Of a stretch of DNA of 64,000 nt, positions 34,130-43,042 are shown one piece after another. The notes under the pieces were generated by a model. It did no database searches. It worked only from the letters and a program-made list of their open reading frames with translations, and was not told where the DNA came from. Source of the DNA: Dethiosulfatibacter aminovorans DSM 17477 (GTDB lineage: Bacteria; Bacillota; Clostridia; Tissierellales; Dethiosulfatibacteraceae); the NCBI RefSeq assembly GCF_900142005.1, contig NZ_FQZL01000024.1, positions 1 to 64,000 of the forward strand, given 5' to 3'. Both the position numbers and the translations under genes were made by a program. The first letter of the stretch is position 1; every line of letters starts with the position of its first letter.

Positions 34130-35488
34130 ATGATAAACAGAAATAAGATAATGGAAACCATTGGAATGGTTGAAAAGAACAAGTTTGACATCAGGACCAT
34201 TACAATGGGCATATCACTTCTTGACTGTGCACATGAAGATGGAAAAATTGCCAGACAAAAAATATATGACAAGATAACTAAAAAAGCTGAAAATTTTGTA
34301 AAAACAGTGGAAGAAGTTGAAAGGGAATATGGAATTCCAATAATCAACAAGAGGATTGCCGTAACACCAATATCCATAGTTGCAGGAGCAAGTACAGACA
34401 AGGACTATGTGGAATATGCAAAGATTCTTGACAAGGCTGCTGAAGAAGTGGGAGTAGACTTTCTAGGAGGTTTTTCCGCACTGGTACAGAAGGGATTCAC
34501 CAAAGGCGATGAAATCCTAATAAATTCTATTCCTGAAGCATTGGCAGCTACAAACAAGGTTTGCTCCTCAGTGAATGTAGCAAGCAGCAAGGTTGGAATA
34601 AACATGAATGCCGTGAAGCTCATGGGAGAAATAGTAAAGAAAACAGCCTACCTGACAAGGGACCAAGACAGTATTGGGGTGGCAAAACTGGTTATCTTTG
34701 CAAATGCAGTTGAAGACAATCCCTTCATGGCTGGAGCCTTCCACGGTGTTGGAGAATATGAAACTTCACTTAGCGTTGGAGTCAGCGGTCCTGGAGTTGT
34801 CAAGGCGGCTCTTGAAGATATCAAGGGAGAATCCTTTGATGTTGTTGCCGAAACAATAAAAAAGACTGCATTCAAAATAACAAGGGCGGGAGAAATTCTT
34901 GTAAATGAAATTTCAAGGAGACTTGACGTTCCTTTCAACATCATGGATCTTTCGCTTGCACCTACACCTGAAATTGGCGACAGTGTAGCCAGAATTTTCG
35001 AGGAAATGGGACTGGAAAAAGCTGGAGCCCATGGAACCACTGCGGCCCTTGCTATGCTCAATGATGCTGTGAAGAAGGGTGGAATCATGGCTTCATCCCA
35101 CGTTGGCGGATTAAGCGGAGCGTTCATTCCTGTAAGTGAAGATGAAGGTATGATAGAGGCGGTGGATATAGGCGCTATCTCAATAGAGAAACTGGAAGCA
35201 ATGACCTGTGTATGTTCTGTAGGTCTTGACATGCTTGCCGTACCTGGAGATACTCCGGCAAGCACACTGTCTGGAATACTTGCGGATGAATGTGCAATAG
35301 GGGTCATAAACAACAAGACGACAGCTGTAAGGATAATACCTGTGTATGGCAAAGGTATTGGAGAAGAGGCCGAATTCGGTGGTCTACTTGGAAGAGCTCC
35401 AATAATGCCTGTCAGCAAGTACTCGAGTGAAGACTTCATCAACAGGGGTGGAAGGATACCTGCACCGATACACAGTTTTAAAAACTAA
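34130..35488 (+). CDS. UPF0210 (DUF711) protein
   Basis: 452 aa, the normal length of the family. Start [33 protein letters not shown] and later [42 protein letters not shown] and SCVGLDM-like [15 protein letters not shown] are typical. A related crystal structure is ThiE/PFL-like in fold by report, but the reaction is not known to me. AGGAGG site. It shares its glycine riboswitch with the ACT gene, implying a role in glycine/one-carbon or amino-acid metabolism. Confidence 0.9.
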   Translation: MINRNKIMETIGMVEKNKFDIRTITMGISLLDCAHEDGKIARQKIYDKITKKAENFVKTVEEVEREYGIPIINKRIAVTPISIVAGASTDKDYVEYAKILDKAAEEVGVDFLGGFSALVQKGFTKGDEILINSIPEALAATNKVCSSVNVASSKVGINMNAVKLMGEIVKKTAYLTRDQDSIGVAKLVIFANAVEDNPFMAGAFHGVGEYETSLSVGVSGPGVVKAALEDIKGESFDVVAETIKKTAFKITRAGEILVNEISRRLDVPFNIMDLSLAPTPEIGDSVARIFEEMGLEKAGAHGTTAALAMLNDAVKKGGIMASSHVGGLSGAFIPVSEDEGMIEAVDIGAISIEKLEAMTCVCSVGLDMLAVPGDTPASTLSGILADECAIGVINNKTTAVRIIPVYGKGIGEEAEFGGLLGRAPIMPVSKYSSEDFINRGGRIPAPIHSFKN

Positions 35489-35531
35489 ATTATCAATATA
35501 TTGAACTGTAAAATATTTGATTGTTTGAATG

Positions 35532-35562
35532 AATCCGTCTTTATATTAAGGCGGATTTTATT
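35532..35562 (+). terminator. Terminator after UPF0210
   Basis: AATCCGTCTT (35532-35541) pairs with AAGGCGGATT (35548-35557, one G-U pair), followed by TTATTT. Confidence 0.75.
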
Positions 35563-35580
35563 TAGCTTACAAAAGTTAAA

Positions 35581-35610
35581 TTGCATAATCTTCTTAAATG
35601 TTGGTATAAT
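35581..35610 (+). promoter_or_regulatory. Promoter of the EamA gene
   Basis: TTGCAT (35581-35586), 18-bp spacer, TATAAT (35605-35610). The gene start is about 80 bp downstream. Confidence 0.65.
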
Positions 35611-35689
35611 GCGTGTAAGTGACAATAAAAGTTTCAATTGATTGTATTTGTATTTTAATGTATCATCATAATGATTGAGGAAATCAAAT

Positions 35690-36625
35690 ATGAATAATAT
35701 AATTCCGGGGGGCATAGAAATGAACAAATCACCGTCAAAATATTTTGTTTTTTTAGGATTGTTCTTTACATCCACATCATCCATTTTTGTAAGGTCCATA
35801 GATGCACCGTCCCTTACAATAGCATCATACAGACTTCTGGCAGGCACTCTTTTCATGATGGTTCCATTTTTAAGAAACTGGAGCAGGAAAGGGACTACAT
35901 TGGACAGAGAAGGCTTTTTTCTTTCTGTTGTGAGCGGAATCTTTCTTGCAGGACATTTTGCAACATGGATAAGCTCTCTGGAGTATACAACGGTTTCAAG
36001 CTCTACGGTACTGGTGGCATTAAGCCCGATCTTTGTTGCTTTTTTTAATTTCATAGTCTTGAAGGAAAGGCTTAAGAGGATTCAAACTATTGGAATTTTA
36101 GTATCAATAGCAGGAGCGGTTATAATATCTGCAGGAGATATTGCAGTGTCGGGAGAAGCTCTTTTCGGTGACTTTCTAGCTTTCATGGGAGCGGTTTTCG
36201 TTGCAGGGTATCTGCTTATCGGGAAAAAAGTTAGGAAATACCTGACTCTTTCAGACTATGCTTTTGTAACTTATGCCTCTGCTGCAGTAACACTTTTTGT
36301 TCTCGCAGTTATAATGAAGACTGATTTGTCACCAGGCGGACCGACACAGTTGTCAGTAATGTTTCTTCACGGCATAATATGTTCAGGCCTTGGACATACT
36401 ACATACAATTGGATGCTTCAGCACGTTTCTTCAACATATGTATCGACTGTGACCCTTGGAGAACCTGTATTCGCCAGCATACTTGCATTTCTGATATTGA
36501 GGGAGACACCGTCATTGCAAACTGTTGCAGGAGGGATGATTGTAATAGCAGGACTATATGTCTTTGTCAAGTCGCCGGATTTATCAGGCATGATATCAGG
36601 GAAAAAATATGAAAAAACAAATTAA
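35690..36625 (+). CDS. EamA (DMT superfamily) transporter
   Basis: 311 aa from the ATG at 35690 (TGAGGAAA upstream); an alternative ATG at 35720 follows a run of G. It has ten hydrophobic segments and two EamA repeats (FTSTSSIFVRSIDAPSLTIASYR in the first, GLGHTTYNWMLQHVSSTYVSTVTLGEPVFASI in the second). Such carriers export amino acids or metabolites; the substrate is unknown. It overlaps the next gene by 17 bp. Confidence 0.88.
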   Translation: MNNIIPGGIEMNKSPSKYFVFLGLFFTSTSSIFVRSIDAPSLTIASYRLLAGTLFMMVPFLRNWSRKGTTLDREGFFLSVVSGIFLAGHFATWISSLEYTTVSSSTVLVALSPIFVAFFNFIVLKERLKRIQTIGILVSIAGAVIISAGDIAVSGEALFGDFLAFMGAVFVAGYLLIGKKVRKYLTLSDYAFVTYASAAVTLFVLAVIMKTDLSPGGPTQLSVMFLHGIICSGLGHTTYNWMLQHVSSTYVSTVTLGEPVFASILAFLILRETPSLQTVAGGMIVIAGLYVFVKSPDLSGMISGKKYEKTN

Positions 36626-37379
36626 ATGGATTTTTATCCTTTCACTGACATCGGTATTAATACTGAATTTCTATTATATTGGGAGCATTGCAGCAATGCT
36701 GTATTATAATGACTATAATGTCAGGAAATCAAATATGTACCATTACATTGATGAAATAGAAATAGCTGATCCTGACGGAGACTGGTACCCGTTAATGAAT
36801 AAATTTTACGCTGAAGGATTTTCCCGATATGCAGATGAAGACGTTGAGCTGCTGATAATGTATTCATATGGAGATTTCAAGCTTGGAACCTCTACTCTTT
36901 TTGACAGTGAGAGTCCGCAGTTCAACAGCTTCTACGGATGTTATATAATAAAGGGAAATAAAGATGAATATTTCGGCTGCGACAGATATGGAAAGATATT
37001 GATTGACAGGATAGCCCTTGTACCTGAATATGATTTTAAATATCTTGTGGCAGGAGATATGGGGCTGGCAAAGGAAGATTTCTTTCTGGAATATGAAGTT
37101 GTCGATTCAAGGGTACAAAATGAATCGGACTATCTTGAAATGAAAATAAGAACAAACAGCATCTATCATGGCTATGAGGAATTCAATATCAATTATGTCC
37201 AATACGGCATTCCATACAAAAAATGTGAAAGGAAAGATTTTTATCCAATTGACATATATTGCAAATTGAAGATAGAAAAGGTTGAAAACAATACTGTTAT
37301 TGTATATTATATATTTACGCCAACCAAGGAACTTATGGACAGTTGGAACGGAGGAATTTATGAAGGTTTATATAACTAG
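36609..37379 (+). CDS. Unknown membrane-anchored protein
   Basis: 256 aa. One N-terminal hydrophobic segment (about 7-31, without a lipobox or clear cleavage site) anchors a mostly beta, acidic and aromatic-rich outer domain with few Cys. I do not recognise a family. Its start lies inside the end of the EamA gene and its end overlaps the phosphatase start by 20 bp, so the three are one tightly coupled operon. Confidence 0.6.
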   Translation: MKKQIKWIFILSLTSVLILNFYYIGSIAAMLYYNDYNVRKSNMYHYIDEIEIADPDGDWYPLMNKFYAEGFSRYADEDVELLIMYSYGDFKLGTSTLFDSESPQFNSFYGCYIIKGNKDEYFGCDRYGKILIDRIALVPEYDFKYLVAGDMGLAKEDFFLEYEVVDSRVQNESDYLEMKIRTNSIYHGYEEFNINYVQYGIPYKKCERKDFYPIDIYCKLKIEKVENNTVIVYYIFTPTKELMDSWNGGIYEGLYN

Positions 37380-37980
37380 ACATGGAGAAACGGAATGGAA
37401 TATACAGGGAAAGATACAGGGATTTTTGGATTCGCCTCTGACGGAACAGGGACTTTGGGGAGCTGATAGGCTTTCGGAGGCAATAAAGGCAAAAAAAATT
37501 GATTATATAATAGCTAGTCCCCTAATGAGAGCTTTCAGAACAGCGAAAATAGCTGCAGGAGATTCAAATATTCCTGTTTTAACGAGCGACAGTCTTAAGG
37601 AAATAAACTGTGGTGATTTCCAGGGATACGGCTTTAAGGAAGTCTGGGAGGTATATCCGGAGTTGAAAGATATCATCAAGATGGATCCATACAATTTTAA
37701 ATACCCGGGAGGAGAGTCGCTTAAAGAATTCAACGAGAGGGTTATAGGTGGATTTGAGTCCATACTTGAAGAATACAAGGATTCAAATATTTTGCTGGTA
37801 GGTCATGGTGGCACTATTAAATGCATCACAAATTACATCTTCAAGGAAGGAGATTCGAAATCCTGGTTTGTCAATGTGGTGGACAACTGCAGCCTAACGG
37901 AATTTGACTATGATTCAGGTGAATTCACTCTTGTGGACTTCAACAATACTGAACATATGAAGGATGGCAAGATAGTCTAA
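37360..37980 (+). CDS. Histidine phosphatase family protein (phosphoglycerate mutase-like)
   Basis: 206 aa from the ATG at 37360 behind GGAGGAATTT. The catalytic RHGE motif (VYITRHGETEWN), the conserved ASPLMRAFRTA and the second His in LVGHGGTIKC define the family. PhoE/CobC/GpmB-like; the substrate cannot be assigned. ELNCG-type motif (LKEINCGDFQGY) is present. Confidence 0.88.
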   Translation: MKVYITRHGETEWNIQGKIQGFLDSPLTEQGLWGADRLSEAIKAKKIDYIIASPLMRAFRTAKIAAGDSNIPVLTSDSLKEINCGDFQGYGFKEVWEVYPELKDIIKMDPYNFKYPGGESLKEFNERVIGGFESILEEYKDSNILLVGHGGTIKCITNYIFKEGDSKSWFVNVVDNCSLTEFDYDSGEFTLVDFNNTEHMKDGKIV

Positions 37981-38067
37981 TGATTACTTCGATGCCGAAG
38001 GCTTACATAATGTAACCGAGGTCTCAAGTGGGTATGCATGCTTTATCTTGGACGTCATGTAAAGAAA

Positions 38068-38107
38068 AAAGTCGGTTTAAGATTGATCTTAAACCGACTT
38101 TATTAAT
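38068..38107. terminator. Bidirectional terminator at convergent gene ends
   Basis: AAAGTCGGTTTAAGAT (38068-38083) pairs with ATCTTAAACCGACTTT (38086-38101), 16 bp with a tiny loop. It contains the stop codon of the ATP-grasp gene and has A/T runs on both sides. Confidence 0.88.
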
Positions 38108-39315
38108 AAATTTTTTCCATTTTCATCCAGTATCCGCATATTATCAAATGCGTATTGGATATTTTTTTTGAGTTCTGCTTCATTGCTGCCTGCAACAATG
38201 AAGTGACCTGCCCTCAAAGTGGCATTCTTGATTTCTCCCAACTCATCGCCTGCTTTGAAATTGTATGCTCCATCAATTATTCTTCTTTCTTCTATCAGTT
38301 TGGAAATGCCGTCCATAGTTACTATCTTTCCAGGTCTGGCAAAAAACAGTACCACGTTGAGTTTTTCGGATGTTTCGTTTACATAATTGTCTTTTCCCAA
38401 ATGATTTTTCTTTTTCAGAGTATCGTTTAACAATAATGTATGCATGTCTACACCTGTAAGGTATTTGATATACACATCCTCGAAGGCACCTCCGATTCTT
38501 GCAGCGGTTTCGTTCACAAGAACCCCTTTGGCGCCTGCGAGCATCTGGAAGTATATCGGACCATGAGATATTGCAAAGGCTTTTACTAGTGCCTCTGTCA
38601 GCCTGATTATTTCTTTTCCGTGTTCATCATAGTGTTTTGAGGGAAAATTGTGGGACGTGCAAATGCCTATATGGGGATGCAGGTCAAAGGTGACCCTGTC
38701 GGTTATGGACAATATATGTGCCTTTCCGTCTACAACCCATCCTGATACTGTGATTTCATCGTTTTCATAAAACTCTTCAATTAAGATCTCGTCTTCCTCG
38801 GTGAATGAAAAGGTTTCATCGATAAGTTCTTCAAGTTCTTTCATTGAGTCTATTTTCAGTACACCTCTTTGACCCTGGCTGTCAAATGGCTTGATCACAA
38901 CGGGGAAGTCAAGACCCTCAATGTCTTTTTCCTTATAGTTCCTCTTGATATATCTGTATGCAACTGTTGGTATATCATGTTTTGTGAATATGTCTTTCAT
39001 TAATTTCTTGTTTGTCAGCTTTTTGGCCATACCGGAAGCAATATAAAAATTGAGGCCGGTCTTCTCAGAAGCGAGAGCTCCTGTATATACGGGCTGATCG
39101 GTGCCGGCTGTCAATATTCCATCTACGTTGTGCTTATTTATGGTTTCAACTATTCCATCAACGTCAAAAGTTGAAACATCCTCTTTAACATCAGCATATT
39201 CTTTTCCTGGAGGATTTGAGAAATAGTCGCACAATACCACTTCGTGTCCTCTTTTCTTGAGTCCCTTTATCAAGGATACCTGGCAGTTGCTGCCTCCTAA
39301 TACGATAAATTTCAT
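38089..39315 (-). CDS. ATP-grasp domain protein (carboxylate-amine ligase type)
   Basis: 408 aa. A Rossmann-like N-terminus (KFIVLGGSNCQVSLIKGLKKRGHEVVLCDY), the ATP-grasp core (FPVVIKPFDSQGQRGVLKI, ILIEEFYENDEITVSGW) and the metal-binding VNETAARIGGAFED. The family includes CarB-, PurK/PurT- and BacD-like ligases that join an amine to a carboxylate with ATP; the substrate is unknown. It lies 4 bp after the GT2 gene in one minus-strand unit, which suggests envelope glycan decoration. Confidence 0.85.
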   Translation of the reverse strand: MKFIVLGGSNCQVSLIKGLKKRGHEVVLCDYFSNPPGKEYADVKEDVSTFDVDGIVETINKHNVDGILTAGTDQPVYTGALASEKTGLNFYIASGMAKKLTNKKLMKDIFTKHDIPTVAYRYIKRNYKEKDIEGLDFPVVIKPFDSQGQRGVLKIDSMKELEELIDETFSFTEEDEILIEEFYENDEITVSGWVVDGKAHILSITDRVTFDLHPHIGICTSHNFPSKHYDEHGKEIIRLTEALVKAFAISHGPIYFQMLAGAKGVLVNETAARIGGAFEDVYIKYLTGVDMHTLLLNDTLKKKNHLGKDNYVNETSEKLNVVLFFARPGKIVTMDGISKLIEERRIIDGAYNFKAGDELGEIKNATLRAGHFIVAGSNEAELKKNIQYAFDNMRILDENGKNLLIKSV

Positions 39316-39319
39316 GATT

Positions 39320-40057
39320 TCACCTGTTAATTATTTTTTTTATTTTGTACTGTCTTCCTCTTTTTCTGAAAATTTCAAGAAAACTGAAATTGCTGTAGTA
39401 AACAATTATCCTAAAAAAGATAATCAGTTGTTTCTTGAAGTTGTAGTTTGATTTCCCGTGTTTTCGACAGGCCTTCCTATAAAAGATATTTCCAATTTTA
39501 TGACTGTGCTTGACAACGGCTGCAGAAATATATACGTATCTGTAGTTGTCAAGAAGGATCGAATCCACAGTAGTTCTTCTTATTATTCTAAAGGAACTGA
39601 TCCTTTTATCACGGGGTTTTTTTAAGATATAAGTAAATAGCCTGTCTGTCAGTTTTGAACCGAAATTCCTGTAGTTTTCGTCATATCTTACATCGGTTAT
39701 GCCGTAAACAATATCAAACCCTTTCTTTATTTCATCAATAAGCTTCGGAACAACATCAATGGGATGTTGAAGATCATCGTCCATGTTTACGACAAGACTG
39801 CCTCGTGAAAGTCCAAGACCGCAGAAAATAGCGTTCTGCTGACCTGAATTTTTTTCAAGGAAAACGGATATGATTTTGGGATTGCTACAACTTAGCATTT
39901 CCATTGCTTTTCTTGAATTGTCCGTAGAGCAGTCATCGACCAGGATGATTTCATAATCAAACCCATATGAATAAGAAAGTGAGGTAATGTTTTTGCATAA
40001 TTCATCCAATGATTTCTCGCTGTTGTATACAGGGATTACAAATGATATTAGTTCCAT
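39320..40057 (-). CDS. Family 2 glycosyltransferase
   Basis: 245 aa. The GT-A core shows FVIPVYNSEKSLDELC, ILVDDCSTDNS and NMDDDLQHPIDVVPKLI (DDD-x-Q-H-P as in polyprenyl-phosphate sugar transferases). The C-terminus has one weak hydrophobic stretch (IIFFRIIVYY) rather than the two clear spans of ArnC/DPMS relatives, so it may be a shortened member. Operon with the ATP-grasp gene. Confidence 0.85.
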   Translation of the reverse strand: MELISFVIPVYNSEKSLDELCKNITSLSYSYGFDYEIILVDDCSTDNSRKAMEMLSCSNPKIISVFLEKNSGQQNAIFCGLGLSRGSLVVNMDDDLQHPIDVVPKLIDEIKKGFDIVYGITDVRYDENYRNFGSKLTDRLFTYILKKPRDKRISSFRIIRRTTVDSILLDNYRYVYISAAVVKHSHKIGNIFYRKACRKHGKSNYNFKKQLIIFFRIIVYYSNFSFLEIFRKRGRQYKIKKIINR

Positions 40058-40111
40058 CTAATCAACTCCACTAAATATTGTCACATATTTGTCAAGGAAT
40101 TTACAATATGG

Positions 40112-40140
40112 TTTACTTATATTGGATTAACTATTATAAT
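40112..40140 (+). promoter_or_regulatory. Promoter of the first tusA-like gene
   Basis: TTTACT (40112-40117), 17 bp, TATAAT (40135-40140), then an AT dinucleotide run. The downstream stretch TTAACTTTCCTAAATTGTAA resembles the right flank of the structured element at 448-523, without its stems. Confidence 0.65.
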
Positions 40141-40186
40141 ATATATATATATATTAACTTTCCTAAATTGTAAAGAGGTGAGTGCA

Positions 40187-40399
40187 ATGAAAAAAATGAA
40201 TTGTTTTGGGGATATGTGTCCTGTTCCCGTAGTAAAAATAATAAAAGAACTTCCAAAGCTTGAGGTAGGGGAAGCCTTGGAAGTTGTTACAGACCACAGT
40301 TGTGTAGTTGAATCCATAAAGGATAAATTCAAAAAAAACAATCTGGAAATTGAAGAAGTGATGAATGGAGTCTGGGAAATCAAGATTTACAAGGTCTAG
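40187..40399 (+). CDS. TusA-family sulfur-carrier protein 1
   Basis: 70 aa from the ATG at 40187 behind AGAGGTGA. The N-terminal motif is MNCFGDMCPVPVVK, with Cys6 and the family's active Cys11 in CPxP. TusA/SirA/YedF proteins carry sulfane sulfur (or are linked to selenium) between enzymes. It differs clearly from the tandem pair at 42.5-43 kb. It converges with the LysR gene, overlapping its end by 4 bp. Confidence 0.9.
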   Translation: MKKMNCFGDMCPVPVVKIIKELPKLEVGEALEVVTDHSCVVESIKDKFKKNNLEIEEVMNGVWEIKIYKV

Positions 40400-41292
40400 C
40401 AAAAGCTTTTTTCGCCGATTTCCTTAAAGGTTTTTGAAAATTCTTCTACTGCCTTTGAAGGATGACCTTCCTTTTTAGTGACCATGAATACATTGATGTT
40501 GACGTCAAAATCCTTTATGTTGATTATCTTGAAATGCTTGTTGTAAAGCTCTTCCTTTATTGCAATATAGGGAAGAAAGGCCACTCCGTGCTTTTTGTGA
40601 AGTGATGATTTCACTGCCTCTATGGAATCAAGCTGGAAAAGAATATTCATATCGTCATAGGAACAGTTGCTCTTATTGAGCAAATTACCAATTTCGTCCT
40701 TAACTTCATCCTGTACAATCATTGAAATCATTGGATATTCCATCATTTCATCCACGGTTATTTCCTTTGGGATATTGTAATAGTAAGAAGATACAAGAAC
40801 AAATCTATTGGCTCCAACCTTGTAATAGTTCAGGTTGGGGTCGTCGCTTTTTTTGTAGACAAACCCAAGATCTGAAATATCATTAGAGACATTGTCCTTA
40901 ATCTTGCTTGAGATGTTTGTTATCAATTCATATTTGTGTGAAGGGAATTTTTCCTTGATGATATAAAGAGAGCAAGGAAGTGCATAGTTTGATATTGAGG
41001 GACACGCTTCCATATGAACAGTATTGGTGTCTTCGTTCCCGTGTTCAAGTTCTGAAAGCATTTTGTCATAAGTATTTATTATGTTCTCAGAGTATTTCAA
41101 GACTATTTCTCCCATCTCGGTCAATGTTACACCCTTGTTGCTCCTTTCAAGGAGCTTGAAACCCAGGCTGTCCTCAAGCTTTTGGATTTGCTGACTCAGG
41201 GCCGATTGAGATATATGGATTTGTTTTGCTACCTTTGAAATACTTTTAACTTTTGCTACTTGATAAAAGTAATTGAAATATTCGATATGCAT
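40396..41292 (-). CDS. LysR-family transcriptional regulator
   Basis: 298 aa. N-terminal helix-turn-helix (FYQVAKVKSISKVAKQIHISQSALSQQIQKLE) and a periplasmic-binding-like effector domain. It is divergent from the YeeE/TusA operon, whose shared intergenic region holds a LysR-type site, and convergent with tusA 1. A sulfur-related effector such as O-acetylserine, thiosulfate or sulfide is inferred from context. Confidence 0.93.
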   Translation of the reverse strand: MHIEYFNYFYQVAKVKSISKVAKQIHISQSALSQQIQKLEDSLGFKLLERSNKGVTLTEMGEIVLKYSENIINTYDKMLSELEHGNEDTNTVHMEACPSISNYALPCSLYIIKEKFPSHKYELITNISSKIKDNVSNDISDLGFVYKKSDDPNLNYYKVGANRFVLVSSYYYNIPKEITVDEMMEYPMISMIVQDEVKDEIGNLLNKSNCSYDDMNILFQLDSIEAVKSSLHKKHGVAFLPYIAIKEELYNKHFKIINIKDFDVNINVFMVTKKEGHPSKAVEEFSKTFKEIGEKSFC

Positions 41293-41326
41293 TATTAGTG
41301 CTCCTTTTTTTAGCTATAATAAATTC

Positions 41327-41396
41327 TGATACTATATAATTATATCAAATAAATAGAAAATTACAAACTATGTTAATATATAGACAAGATTGTTAA
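41327..41396. promoter_or_regulatory. Divergent control region: LysR box and shared sulfur motif
   Basis: TGATA-N11-TATCA (41327-41347) is an inverted repeat in the T-N11-A style of LysR boxes. Further right, CAAGATTGTTAA (41385-41396) is the reverse complement of TTAACAATCTTG, which recurs twice before the rhodanese operon. TGTTAATATATA (41371-41382) is similar again. The promoter hexamers themselves are unclear. Confidence 0.5.
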
Positions 41397-41444
41397 TAAT
41401 ATATCAGATTCAAATTCAAAAAAATTCCGTAAAGGAGTGAGAAA

Positions 41445-42386
41445 ATGTCAGACGAGAAAAACAACCAGGAAAACGCCACGCCTGAAAGAAGAAAACCTAG
41501 AAGGCCGTCTCAAATGGCTCAAGAGGAAACCAAAACTTCGCCTGCTGCAGAAGCAACTGCAGAAAACACCGGTGAAAGAAGAAAGCCTCGAAGACCCTCA
41601 AGAGAAGGACAGTCATCTGAGCCAAAGGGTGAAGGCGAAGAAAGAAAACCTCGCAGACCTTCGAGAGCAGCGGCAACTGCAGATGCACCTGCAGAAGGTG
41701 AGGAAAGAAAACCTAGAAGGAGTTCTAGCTCAAGCAGGGCAGGTTCCAGAAAGAAAAAGAAAGATCAGATGCCTATAGGCCTGGCAGTTCTTGCAGGCAT
41801 ATTGCTTTTCGCCCTGTATCTTAACACCAAATCAGGTGAACTGGCCATGTACTGGATAGTAGGAATCTGTTTTGGATTCATACTTCGTAGAGCAAGTTTC
41901 TGCTTTACAGCATCGATGAGGGATCCGTACCTTACAGGGTCTACAACAATTACCAGGGCGGTACTTATTGCATTTGCAGTAACGTCAATAGGATTTACCG
42001 CAATCAAGTATGGATATTTCAGAATGGGACTTCCAATACCTGGAATGAGTTATGTAGTACCGGTCAGTGTGGCTACGGCAGTAGGAGCATTCATATTCGG
42101 AATAGGAATGGTTATTGCCGGAGGATGTGCATCGGGAACTCTAATGAGAGTTGGAGAAGGATTCCACATGCAGGTATTGTCACTGTTCTTCTTCATAGTA
42201 GGTTCACTTTGGGGAGCCCATGATATGGGATTCTGGAAGAGGAATTTCATGCTTGCAGGGAAAAAAGTCTTCCTTCCGGACGTATTCGGATGGTTCGGAG
42301 GTATTGTAGTAAACCTTCTCATAATTGCAGTGTTGTATGTTGCTGCTGAAAAGTGGGAAAACAGAAAAGGTGCAGCCGGTCATTAA
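41445..42386 (+). CDS. YeeE/YedE-family transporter, subunit 1, with repetitive basic N-tail
   Basis: 313 aa, AAGGAG site. Residues 1-108 are hydrophilic and low-complexity with four copies of a (R)RKPRRPS-like repeat (15-22, 45-52, 67-73, 88-94) separated by Glu/Ala/Thr-rich linkers and ending in RKKKKDQ. Residues 109-313 contain about six membrane spans with Cys153 (RRASFCFTASM) and Cys228 (IAGGCASGTLM), matching the Cys-lined path of YeeE thiosulfate transporters. Related YedE proteins are linked to selenium. The second YeeE-like half is a separate gene (43043). The basic tail should face the cytoplasm and might bind TusA, RNA, DNA or lipid. Confidence 0.85.
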   Translation: MSDEKNNQENATPERRKPRRPSQMAQEETKTSPAAEATAENTGERRKPRRPSREGQSSEPKGEGEERKPRRPSRAAATADAPAEGEERKPRRSSSSSRAGSRKKKKDQMPIGLAVLAGILLFALYLNTKSGELAMYWIVGICFGFILRRASFCFTASMRDPYLTGSTTITRAVLIAFAVTSIGFTAIKYGYFRMGLPIPGMSYVVPVSVATAVGAFIFGIGMVIAGGCASGTLMRVGEGFHMQVLSLFFFIVGSLWGAHDMGFWKRNFMLAGKKVFLPDVFGWFGGIVVNLLIIAVLYVAAEKWENRKGAAGH

Positions 42387-42459
42387 GACTGAACCTTGCG
42401 TCAGTTAGAATAATTCACATCAAAAAAGAAAAATAAAATGAAAAATGGAGGAAATTAAA

Positions 42460-42690
42460 ATGGCTAAAGAAGTAATTTTGGATTGTATGGGAGAAGCGTG
42501 TCCGGTACCTTTGGTAAAGGCAGAGAAGGCTCTTGCAGAGCTTGAAATTGAAGATGTACTGGTAGTTCAGTGTGACCACAGTTGTGCAATGAAAAACGTA
42601 CCTGAGTGGGCAAGAAAAGAAGGACACTATGTTGACATCGAAGAAGTAGATGACGGCGAGTGGGAAATAATTATAGAGAAAGCAAAATAA
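42460..42690 (+). CDS. TusA-family sulfur carrier, tandem copy a
   Basis: 76 aa from the ATG at 42460 behind GGAGG. Motif VILDCMGEACPVPLVKAEKA with Cys9 and the CPxP Cys14; a third Cys lies in VQCDHSCAMK. Between the two YeeE-half genes, so a direct hand-over of imported sulfur (or selenium) is likely. It differs from copy b by one residue (Ile/Val in ALAELEIEDV). Confidence 0.92.
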   Translation: MAKEVILDCMGEACPVPLVKAEKALAELEIEDVLVVQCDHSCAMKNVPEWARKEGHYVDIEEVDDGEWEIIIEKAK

Positions 42691-42766
42691 TTTTTGAAAT
42701 ATAAATTTGAAACAAGTTCAAATATTAAGAATAATAAAAAATATAAAATAACCGGAGGAAATTAAA

Positions 42767-42997
42767 ATGGCTAAAGAAGTAATTTTGGATTGTATGGGAG
42801 AAGCGTGTCCGGTACCTTTGGTAAAGGCAGAGAAGGCTCTTGCAGAGCTTGAAGTCGAAGATGTACTGGTAGTTCAGTGTGACCACAGTTGTGCAATGAA
42901 AAACGTACCTGAGTGGGCAAGAAAAGAAGGACACTATGTTGACATTGAAGAAGTAGATGACGGCGAGTGGGAAATAATCATCGAAAAAGCCAAGTAA
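42767..42997 (+). CDS. TusA-family sulfur carrier, tandem copy b
   Basis: 76 aa, same motifs as copy a (Cys9, Cys14) with Val in place of Ile in the ALAELEVEDV stretch. The ribosome-binding site GGAGG is preserved. The second YeeE-half gene follows 45 bp later. Two copies probably raise dosage of the carrier. Confidence 0.92.
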   Translation: MAKEVILDCMGEACPVPLVKAEKALAELEVEDVLVVQCDHSCAMKNVPEWARKEGHYVDIEEVDDGEWEIIIEKAK

Positions 42998-43042
42998 TCA
43001 ACTGACAGTAATTAACAGACAAATATAAATGGAGGTGTAGTT

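Larger units (their letters stand above)
42447..42997 (+). repeat. Tandem gene duplication (unit 307 bp)
   Basis: The two tusA genes including their GGAGGAAATTAAA leaders are nearly identical at the DNA level. The few changes are mostly synonymous and cluster at the Ile/Val site and the 3' end. The spacers between them are unrelated. This looks like a recent duplication or gene conversion. Confidence 0.9.

Noticed and set aside
40141-40175. Partial third copy of the structured repeat before tusA 1
   Set aside because: Only the right flank (TTAACTTTCCTAAATTGTAA) is similar; both stems are missing, so it may be chance in AT-rich DNA.
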